Assembly (NCBI GenBank): GCA_036426205.1
Contig: WSYH01002491.1
Location: 21,793-85,792 of the forward strand
Length of the DNA: 64,000 bases
Direction: 5' to 3'
From: Ascaphus truei
Lineage: Eukaryota > Chordata > Amphibia > Anura > Ascaphidae
The position numbers and the translations under genes are program-made. This document shows positions 56,094-64,000 of the stretch, piece after piece. Positions within the stretch are counted from its first letter, which is position 1. Each line of letters begins with the position of its first letter. The notes below the pieces were generated by a model that did not search any database, was not told the origin of the DNA, and saw only the letters and a program-made list of their open reading frames with translations.

Positions 56094-58935
56094 TACTATC
56101 TCTCCATGGGGACGCTGCTATAACAGGTATCTCTCCATGGGGACGCTGCTATAAAGGTATCTCTCCAGGGGACGATGCTATAACAGGTATCTCTCATGGG
56201 GACGATTGACTCTATAACAGGTATTCCTCCATGGGCCGATGCTATTAAAGGTATCTCTCATGAGGGACAGATGCTATAACAGTATCTCTTCATGAGGGCG
56301 TATGCATAACAGGTATCCCCATGGGGACGATCCTAAACAGGTATCTCTCCATGGGGACGATGCTATAACAGGTATATCTCCATGGGACGATGCTATAAAC
56401 AGGTCTCTCCATGGGGACTGATGCTATAACAGGTATCTCTCCATGGGGACGGATGCTATAACAGGTATCTCTCCATGGCGGTAGCCCTAGACATATCAAC
56501 AGGGTGCGACTGCTCTCTCATGGGGACGATGCTATAACAGGTACTCTCCATGCGGGGCCAATGCTTATAAAAGGTATCTCTCCATGGACGATGCTATAAC
56601 AGGTATCTCTCCATGGGGACGATGCTATAACCAGGTACTGTATCTCCATGGGGACGAGTGTATAACAGTATCTCTCCATGGGGACGCGCTATAAAGGTAT
56701 CTCTCCATGGGGACGGCTATAACAGGGATCTCGCCAGGGGTCGATGCTAAAAAGGTATCTCTCCATGGGGACGATGCCATAACAGGTATCTCTCCAGTGG
56801 GGACGATGCTTAATAACGGTTCCGGGGACGATGACTATAAAGGTATCTCTCCAGGGGACGAGGCTATAACAGGATCTCTCCAGGGGACGCTGCTATAACA
56901 GGATCTCTCCATGGGGACGATGCTATAAACAGGTATCTCTCCAGGGGACGCTCGCTATAACAGGTACTCTCCATGGGATGATGGCTATAACAGGTATCTC
57001 TCCATGGGGATGATGCTATAACAGGTATCTCTCCATGGGGACCGATTGCTATAAAAGGTATCTCCATGGGGACGATGCTAAAAAACAGGTATCTCCATGG
57101 GGACAATGCCATATAACAGGTATCTCTCTATGGGGACGAGCTAAACAGGATATCTCCATGGGGACGATGCATATAACAGGTACTCCATAGGCGACGATGC
57201 TATATAACAGGTATCTCCATGGGGACGATGCTATAAGAGGTATCTCTCCATGGGCGCGAGCTATAACAGGTATCTCTCCATGGGGACGATGCTATAACAG
57301 GTAGCTCTTATGGGACGATGCTATAAAGGTATCTCTTACCATGGGGACAGATGCTGATAACAGGTATCTCCATGGGGCGATGTATAACAGGTATCTCCTG
57401 GGGCATGCTATAAACAGGTATCTCTCATGGGGAGCGAAGCTATAACAGTATCTCCATGGGCCGATGAACTCTATAAACAGTTACTGTATCTCCATGGGGA
57501 CGATGCTTATAACAGGTTATCTCTCCATGGGGACGTTGGCATATAACAGGTATCTCTCCATGGGGACGATGTATAAAGGTATCTCCCATGGGGTACGATT
57601 ATAACAGGTTATCTCTCCATGAGGGACGATGCCAATAAACAGGTCGTATCTTCCATGGGGACGATTGTATAACAGGGTACTCCATGGGGACGATGCTATA
57701 TACAGTGATATCTCCATGGGGACGATGCTATAACAGGTACTTCCATGGGGACGCGCTAAACAGGTATCTCTCCATGGGGATGATCTATAACAGGTATCTC
57801 TCCATCGGAGATGATGCTATAACAGGTATCTCTCCATGGGGACGTGCGTATACAGGTATCCATGGGGACGATGCATAACAGGTATCTCCATGGGACCTAG
57901 TGCTATAACAGGTATCTCTCATGGGGACGAAAGCTTTATAACAGGTATCTCCATGGGGACGATGTAGTAATACCAGGTACTCTCCAGGGGACGATGCTAT
58001 AACAGGTATATCTCCATGGGGACGATGAATAAAAGGTATCTCTCCATGGGGACGATGCTATAAAAGGTTATCTCCATGGGGACGATGCATATAACAGGTT
58101 AGCTCTCTATGGGGCGATTGCATAACAGGTATCTCTCCATGGGGACGCCTGCGATAAACAGGTATTTCTCCTGGGGGACGATGCTTTATAACAGGTATCT
58201 CTCCATGAGGGCGGGGGGGTTTTGCGTATGGTTTTGGCAGGGGGACGATGCCTTATATAACAGTAATCTCATGACATGTCATACAGGCCATGGGGACGGA
58301 TGCTATAACAGGTATCTCTGTCCATGGGGACGATTGCTATAACAGGTACTCATCTGTTTAACCATAGCTCAGGGCGATGCTATAAGGATTCTCCATGGGG
58401 ACGATGCTTTAAAGTACTCATCAGGCATATTCTCCATGAGGGACGATGCTATAACAGGTAATCGCTCCATGGGGACGAGTGTGTATATAACAGGTATCGT
58501 CTCCTAGGGGACGATGCTATAACAGGATCCTCCATGGGGCATTGCTATAACAGGTATCTCTCCATCGGGAGATGATCAAACATGTATCCTCCATGGAGGA
58601 CGATGCTTGTTATTAACAGGATCTCTCATGGGGACGATGCTTATCACAGGTATCTCCATGGGGACGATGCTATAACAGGTATCTCTCCATGGGGACGATG
58701 CTATAACAGGTATCTCTCCATGGGGACGATGCTATAACAGGTATCTCTCCATGGGGTCGATGCTATAACAGGTATCTCTCCATGGGGACGATGCCATAAC
58801 AGGTATCTCTCCATGGGGACGATGCTATAACAGGTATCTCCATGGGGACGATGCTATAACAGGTATCTCTCCATGGGGACGATGCTATAACAGGTATCTC
58901 CATGGGGACGATGCTATAACAGGTATCTCTCCATG
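56094..58935. repeat. 31-bp minisatellite array
   Basis: The unit is GGTATCTCTCCATGGGGACG plus ATGCTATAACA, about 92 copies. The right edge (about 58640-58935) is nearly perfect; the rest carries frequent single-base indels. Frames through it are not genes. Confidence 0.93.
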
Positions 58936-58974
58936 TGTTTTCTCTCTCCGCTTATTGTATAGATAAGGGGTGCT

Positions 58975-59088
58975 CAACTCCAGTTCTCAAGCCTCCCCCC
59001 AATAGGTTAGGTTTTCAGAATATCCCTGCTTCAGCACAGGTGGCTCAATCAGGGAGGGGGGATTGAGGACTGAAGTTGAGCCCCCCTG
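58975..59088. mobile_element. family A MITE, shortened, with TSD
   Basis: GCTCAACTCCAGTTCTCAAG and GACTGAAGTTGAGCCCCCCTG are inverted ends; the centre is deleted. Flanks GTATAGAT and ATAAAGAT match at 6 of 8 bases. It follows directly after the 31-bp array. Confidence 0.7.
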
Positions 59089-59228
59089 ATAAAGATGGGG
59101 GGAGGGGGAGGTTGAGAGATATATACACTGTAAGTCAACAAGCACTCTACTACATAGGATGCGCTCTCTCTGTTCCCCTAATTTTTTAGGTGAAAAAATT
59201 CTAGTGAACAATTGAGCATACCATAGAC

Positions 59229-59307
59229 CAGGGATTCCAAACTCCAGTGCTCAAGGACCGCTAACAGCCCAGGATTTAAGGACACCCCCTGCTTCAGCAC
59301 AGGTGTG
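59229..59307. mobile_element. family A variant MITE, left half
   Basis: CAGGGATTCCAAACTCCAGT resembles the left end of the 37312-37476 variant; CTGCTTCAGCACAGGTG follows. The right half is replaced by a family G element. Confidence 0.6.
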
Positions 59308-59372
59308 GGGCCGTATTTACTAAGTTGTGCTAAATGTCTTATGGAGTAGCAACGCTTAGAAAATATGGGCCC
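59308..59372. mobile_element. family G MITE, short copy
   Basis: GGGGCCGTATTTACTAAGTT and CGCTTAGAAAATATGGGCCC form inverted ends only 65 bp apart. Confidence 0.6.
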
Positions 59373-60044
59373 ATTTGACGCAATTTCATGCCAGACGCAT
59401 GTACAGCAAGACCCTGCTTTTTGGCGATCCGCTGATACGGCGGCACCAAGAAGGGGGCTGTTTCCGGAGGAGCGCATGCGCAGAACGTAGGTTGCGTGCG
59501 CAGAACATAGGTCGCGCATGCGTACAAGGGGGAAAAAGCCGGTTTGCGCATGCGCACAACTGAAAATGGGCGGTTCTGCTTTCCGGCGATTTTCACTATA
59601 CGGTGGGCCCTTAGAACGGAACCCGCCGTATGCCCGGGGCCCGGAGGCACTACAATTGAACACCTTGTTGTATTGGTAGCCCGCAATTCCACTTCTTTCT
59701 TAACACCTTTTCTGATTCAAATTGTAGATATGCAAAACTGTCCTAAAATGCATTGCAACCATTTAAGCATCCCCCCCCCCCCCCCCGAATCCCTAAGATT
59801 TCAGTGAAATACTGCGTGGCAGCGAGCGAAAATTAATGTTTGGCGAGGGGTCTGTGATCTCCGCTGGAGCCGCGGCTTCTTCGTAACTGAAAACGACCCC
59901 AAAAAGGTTCGCCAACCTCCTGCGCAAAGGCCGGCACCTCTCATCTCTCGCTGAAAAGACCCTGACAGCAAAACGTTCACTTTATTTGATGCCTGTGTAA
60001 CGACGAGTTACGCCGCGATTACAGCGCAGGCGGGGACGCAAGGA
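59373..60044. other. unclassified non-coding DNA
   Basis: GC-rich with repeated GCGCATGCGCAGAACGTAGG-like pieces (about 59470-59530) and a poly-C run near 59770. Inverted GGCGATCCGCTGATACGGCG and TATACGGTGGGCCC motifs hint at an old MITE at about 59405-59640. Confidence 0.35.
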
Positions 60045-60200
60045 GTCGCGTGATTCTGATAGGCGATGGGGGGGCAGGGGGGGCGTGGCCGTGACATCAC
60101 CAGGCTGGTTCACCCTCATTGGCTGAATCGCTCACGTGATGGCGGCAAAAAATCAAACTTCTGCCGCGCCATTGCGGTTCCCCGCGAAGTCACGCGCACG
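60045..60200. repeat. GC-rich dispersed repeat with inverted CCAAT-like box (family H)
   Basis: GTGGCCGTGACATCACCAGG, CTCATTGGCTGAATCGCTCA and CACGTGATGGCGG. Related to 61210-61420 and 61835-61975. Confidence 0.5.
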
Positions 60201-60375
60201 ATTGCCGGCCTGATAGAGGTGTTATATTTTGCTGGCACCGAGCCTCGGGCTGCATGTATTTTCTTTGGGCGTGTATTATTCTAATCTTATTTTGGATCAT
60301 TCATGTTCCAGACATCCTGCTATCATCAGCCAAACATCACAGCGCGAAATAGAACGCGGGGTCAACAGTCCTCAT

Positions 60376-60652
60376 GCACGTCTGACGTTATACAGAGGGT
60401 AGGTAATGACTGCACACATATGTACGTCTGACGTTATACAGAGGTTAGGTAATGACTGCACACATATGTACGTGTAACGTTATACAGAGGGTAGGTAATG
60501 ACTGCGCACATATGTACGTGTAACGTTATACAGAGGGTAGGTAATGACTGCACACATATGTACGTGTAACGTTATACAGAGGGTAGGTAATGAATGCACA
60601 CATATGTACGTGTAACGTTATACAGAGGGTAGGTAATGACTGCACACATATG
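60376..60652. repeat. 46-bp minisatellite
   Basis: Six nearly identical units of GTACGTGTAACGTTATACAG, AGGGTAGGTAATGACTGCAC and ACATAT. Confidence 0.92.
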
Positions 60653-60654
60653 TC

Positions 60655-60745
60655 TCGAACTTAGTCCTCACGGGCCACCACCAGACCAGCTTTTATGGAT
60701 ATCCCTGCTTCAGCACAGGTGGCTCAATCAGTGGCGCGGTCTTCG
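60655..60745. mobile_element. family A MITE, left half
   Basis: TAGTCCTCACGGGCCACCAC, GGATATCCCTGCTTCAGCAC and AGGTGGCTCAATCAGTGGC; the right arm is missing. Confidence 0.65.
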
Positions 60746-60873
60746 AAAGATTGCTCCTGATGATTAAATTCCAGTCGTAACCACTTCACGCTGCCGTTTT
60801 GGCCACGTCTGTGGCTCAGATTTACACGACAGCGCAGCGAGTGACGCGTGAGGATGCAAATTAGTATCTAATG

Positions 60874-61082
60874 CAGGGGTGTGCAAACCTTTTAGTCTGC
60901 GCCCCCCTGCCTGCTCGGGCCCCCCTGCCTGCTCTCCCCCACCCCCCCCCCCCCCCCCCCCCCGCCTTCTCCTCTCTTACCTTTTGTCTGGCGTCAATGA
61001 CATTTGACGTTGCCATGGCGATGCTTTGGGGAAGAGCACAGGGCATCTGTAAGTGCCGCGCCCCTAAGTTTGTGCACCCCTG
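60874..61082. mobile_element. hAT-type element (family B), 209 bp
   Basis: CAGGGGTGTGCAAACCTTTT and TAAGTTTGTGCACCCCTG are inverted ends. Flanks ATCTAATG and CACTAGTG match at 5 of 8 bases. A poly-C run and a CGTCAATGACATTTGACG dyad lie inside. Related to 94-475. Confidence 0.75.
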
Positions 61083-61209
61083 CACTAGTGGGTACCCCAG
61101 TTAATGAGGTCCGTCACCGTCTGTGAGACCCAACAGTTAATAGCAGCTTTCTATGCGTAGGTTACTGGCTATACATGTTAACCCACGCTGTGCTGAAAAG
61201 CTGCGTTTA

Positions 61210-61420
61210 CAGTAACCGTGATGGCGGGCGCGTTGTGTACAACAAACCTCAATCCTCTGAGGCCCCCACAGTGCGCGCGACCGCGTTTCGGAAAGACAAA
61301 AATGTTGCCTTTTCATACGACGACTGTGTCAAGGCCGCGTCGCGCGAGCGGTTCAGCCAATGAGAGCGAACCGGCTCCGTGATGTCACGGCCAAGCCTGC
61401 CCATCGCCTGAACCACTATG
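61210..61420. repeat. GC-rich dispersed repeat with CCAAT-like box (family H)
   Basis: GTGATGGCGGGCGCGTTGTG, GAGCGGTTCAGCCAATGAGA and GTGATGTCACGGCCAAGCC. Confidence 0.5.
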
Positions 61421-61451
61421 TTTAGCAATCGCTCGAGCACGTCGCTCCTGT

Positions 61452-61640
61452 CACGCCATGAGCTCCGTCACGCCATGAGCTCCGTCACGCCATGAGCTCC
61501 GTCACGCCATGAGCTCCGTCACGCCATGAGCTCCGTCACGCCTAGCTCGTACGCATGAGCTCCGTCACCGCCATGAGCTCCTCACGCCATGAGCTCCGTC
61601 ACGCCATGAGCTCCGTCACGCCATGAGCTCCGTCACGCGC
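61452..61640. repeat. 17-bp minisatellite
   Basis: The unit GTCACGCCATGAGCTCC occurs about 11 times, with one disturbed stretch near 61540-61580. Confidence 0.92.
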
Positions 61641-61834
61641 GCGGCTACAGCAAGGCCGTGATTATACCTGAAATCACCCGGCGGAGGCGCGTGGCGCGGA
61701 GGCGCGTGGCGCGGTGTCGCCCGGCCGAAAAAGAAATTGCATGAATACAATTAAAATAAACATACCAACCGCGACGGCCGCGCAGCGCCGAACTGCAACG
61801 CGGGCGACTGGTGAGGAGACTTGGAAATTTGTTC
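61641..61834. other. unclassified GC-rich DNA
   Basis: GGCGGAGGCGCGTGGCGCGG-type sequence; CpG-dense. No gene recognised. Confidence 0.4.
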
Positions 61835-61975
61835 TCTGCGGCCGCGTCACATGAGTGGTTCAGCCAATCAGGGCGAACCGCTCACGGCCACGCCTCTTTG
61901 TCTCCTCTCACTGTCTCCTCTCCTTGACCAAGATGCAGCTTGGCGGCCGCGTGAGGGTGATGTCACCGGATAGCG
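61835..61975. repeat. GC-rich dispersed repeat with CCAAT-like box (family H)
   Basis: GAGTGGTTCAGCCAATCAGG, CGAACCGCTCACGG and GTGAGGGTGATGTCACCGG. Confidence 0.5.
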
Positions 61976-62029
61976 CTGCCGCCCTGCAGCTCGTGTATAA
62001 TCGTAGCCTAAGCGAGGCCTCATACGGCA

Positions 62030-62215
62030 GGCAGAAGCTTATAAGGGTTCCATGTTTAAATGGATAAGAAGCAAAAAGTGACGCTGGGTGCTCATTTGCA
62101 TGTCATGACCCAGAATCCTTGGCTGCAGAGGAAGCATTGTATGCTAAGAGATATGATGGGGAAAGGCAGGGCTGTGGCCCTGTCTGAGACGTGAATGTGC
62201 TCCCACGGGGCATTT
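62030..62215 (+). repeat. octamer-core repeat (family C)
   Basis: AGCTTATAAGGGTTCCATGT, GGTGCTCATTTGCATGTCAT, GACCCAGAATCCTTGGCTGC, GAAGCATTGTATGCTAAGAG and GGCCCTGTCTGAGACGTGAA. The octamer is intact. Confidence 0.75.
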
Positions 62216-62354
62216 TTATTTGCCCCACGGTGGAAGGTTTTTGTCACTTTTCTCCTCGCTATAACTTACTTTGTGTACTGTACCCGGTATGAAACAAAGA
62301 GAATATTTGTAAATGTATTTACAATTTTTTAATATCCAAATATTCAAAAATGTC

Positions 62355-62420
62355 GGGAAGCCTGGGGTCCCCGGAGCTGAAAATATGGGGTAAAAACGGC
62401 GTGGATTGCTCCGTTAAAGT
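62355..62420. repeat. family F repeat fragment
   Basis: AAGCCTGGGGTCCCCGGAGC followed by TGAAAATATGGGG; then GTGGATTGCTCCGTTAAAG. Confidence 0.5.
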
Positions 62421-62529
62421 GGCTTAACGTAGCCTCGGGGATCTATTCCAGCAATGTCCAGCATAGCGCAAGTACGGCTCCACGTGGCGGACTTCCATTT
62501 CTGACGCTCGTAGGGTTAGGGGGCGGCCC

Positions 62530-62700
62530 TCTGCCCCCAGCGTAGTGACATCACGGCGGCATATGATGCCGCCTTGTCATGGCAGCGCGTCGTCGCGTGA
62601 GACGTTGTGACGTCATTTGATGCCACGTTGACGTGGCAACGCGGCATCACGTGACCTTGTGGCGTTATTTGACGTGGAGGGGGCCGCTCCGGATAAGGTA
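62530..62700. repeat. GC-rich repeat with CRE-like dyads
   Basis: ACATCACGGCGGCATATGAT, GTTGTGACGTCATTTGATGC and TTGTGGCGTTATTTGACGTG. TGACGTCA is a perfect CRE palindrome. Similar dyads occur in the family B elements. Confidence 0.5.
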
Positions 62701-63357
62701 AAGCCCTCTAACACACACACATTGTCTCCCCAAAAAATTGCCAAGCCCCCCTCCCCCCCCCTTGCCGCTCTAGGTTATGGACTTCTCAGCCCAATGGGAC
62801 AACCACCACCGGAGACTCAGTGACCCTATGACCGTGGAACCCTCCTCGGCGTTGTGCAGTTTAAATCCCACCTCACGTGGCTCCTGAAATAACAGAGACC
62901 CTGACCGTGAGAGCTTCGAACTGCGCCACTTTCATATCCGCGTCGTGCCGCGTCTCCCGCCTCGCGGATTTCCCCGGCCGAGTCTCCTTCTGCTTAGCAT
63001 TTCAGAAAGTGGAAGGTCTCCTCCCGGGACCCGGGCGCCCGGTGTAACTGACGTACAGGGAGCCCAGGACTCAGCACATATTCCGTGACTAAATATGGCA
63101 ATGCAGAGCAGTGTTTTATCAGAGCCGGGGAGAGTGTGACAGCTGGGCCCGGCAGCACCGACCCCGTACCACTGAGCCCACTTACACAGCCTGTTCCTGC
63201 AGCACTCTGCGGAGACAAACCCAGCCCCTTCCCATCTTCTTTTAATCCAACACAGATTGCGTTTGTACATTGTTCTGTTTATATACGGATAATGCGGCGT
63301 TTAAAGGATTTTTACGGTTTTTTATTTTAAGATTTTTATATATATATATATATATGA
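62701..63357. other. unclassified non-coding DNA
   Basis: Short poly-C and (TA)n runs; no exon recognised. Confidence 0.35.
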
Positions 63358-63540
63358 TTGAAGCAGGGGGTCTCCAGAGCTCATCCCCGTTAAGCTCAGC
63401 TCCAGGGACCCCCTGTTTCCAGAGATACTAGGGGGCGCCGGTATCTCCCGCAGGTTTAAAGCTCTCGTGTCACATGGGCCAATAGGAAGCCTCTCTGGAT
63501 GACATCACAGCTTCCTATTGGCCCGCAGGTCACGGGAGCT
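63358..63540. repeat. family F repeat
   Basis: AAGCAGGGGGTCTCCAGAGC, CAGCTCCAGGGACCCCCTGT and inverted GGGCCAATAGGAAGCCTCTC / CAGCTTCCTATTGGCCC. Confidence 0.6.
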
Positions 63541-63559
63541 GAACATACACAATATACAC

Positions 63560-63600
63560 TACTAGCTGAGAGACCCGGCGTTGCCCGGGATGTAATGTTC
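63560..63600. repeat. dyad ACCCGGCGTTGCCCGGG motif
   Basis: CTAGCTGAGAGACCCGGCGT followed by TGCCCGGGATGTAA. A short hairpin (CCCGG/CCGGG); it looks like the end of a dispersed element, but I cannot assign it. Confidence 0.35.
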
Positions 63601-63699
63601 CCGTTCCCCTCTCTCTCCTCCCCCCTCTCTCTGTTTGTCCCCCATTCACATCAATCCAGTCCCCCCCCTCCCTCCTTTACAGCTTCATGTAGCGTGTGT

Positions 63700-64000
63700 G
63701 CGTCAGTCACTGTGTGTTTGCGCGCGCGTCAGTGAGTCTGAAGCAGAAACACAAACACACACAGACTGACTGACGCACACACAGTCAGTGTGTGCCTCAG
63801 TCAGTGTGTGCGTGCGTGTGTGCGTCAGTCAGGGTTTGTGTGCGCGTCAATCAGTGTGTGCGTGCGTGCGGCAGTCAGTCAGTGTGTGTGCGCGTGCGGC
63901 AGTCAGTGTGTGTGTGTGGGGGTGTGTGCGCGTGCGGCAGTCAGTGTGCGCGCGTCAGTCGGTGTGTGTGTCAGTCGGTGTGTGTGTCAGTCGGTGTGTG
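63700..64000. repeat. GTGTGCGTCAGTCAGT minisatellite
   Basis: Irregular units of GTGTGTGCGTCAGTCAGT on both strands, continuing to the edge of the window. Confidence 0.85.

Overview
The window is vertebrate nuclear DNA and most likely comes from an anuran amphibian (frog or toad). The coding sequence is split into GT-AG exons, the one gene present is a vertebrate junctophilin, and nearly everything else is non-coding DNA packed with interspersed repeats and long minisatellites. The repeat types (L2-like and RTE-like LINEs, many small hAT-type elements with 8-bp target duplications, LTRs of about 0.6 and 1.4 kb) fit a large frog genome. The species is not identified. There are no prokaryotic operons, ribosome binding sites or CRISPR arrays.

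The only gene I can support is the 3' part of JPH2 (junctophilin-2) on the minus strand. Three coding exons fit together with matching intron phases: 46137-46255 (119 nt, end of the joining region and helix), 41478-42559 (1082 nt, divergent Pro/Lys-rich region) and 38107-38196 (last 26 residues, a single membrane anchor, then the stop). Together they encode 426 residues. The 5' exons with the MORN repeats are not found between 46256 and 64000, so that intron runs past the right edge. A strong splice donor 9 nt after the stop suggests the 3' UTR is itself split, with the rest at lower coordinates.

Left region (1-38000), no recognised gene: a hAT-type element with a perfect 8-bp duplication (94-475), RTE-like and L2-like LINE pieces (1236-2335, 4840-5270, 5271-5615, 6218-7405), a nested insertion (8821-9790), a 2.9-kb array of a 33-bp repeat (10310-13225) ended by a 583-bp solo LTR (13226-13808), scattered MITEs, a 21-bp array broken by a 1.2-kb C-rich block (23415-26130), a 2.3-kb G/T-rich telomere-like block (26950-29260), an 18-bp array (30440-32110), and a 1385-bp solo LTR (35877-37261).

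Right region: the JPH2 introns and the DNA upstream of the 119-nt exon, with TIR elements at 41137-41388 and 46650-47034, an RTE 3' end (43920-44585), a 32-bp minisatellite split by the second TIR element, a 31-bp array of 2.8 kb (56094-58935), 46-bp and 17-bp minisatellites, and several GC-rich repeats carrying CCAAT-like or CRE-like motifs.

Two repeat families dominate: a palindromic hAT-type MITE with about 17 copies, and a family of seven copies holding an octamer-like ATTTGCAT core. The longest tandem arrays have clean edges and indel-ridden cores, which looks more like unpolished long-read consensus than biology. I found no convincing novel biological system. The best leads are the MITE family, the nested and TIR insertions inside repeats, and the JPH2 divergent region.
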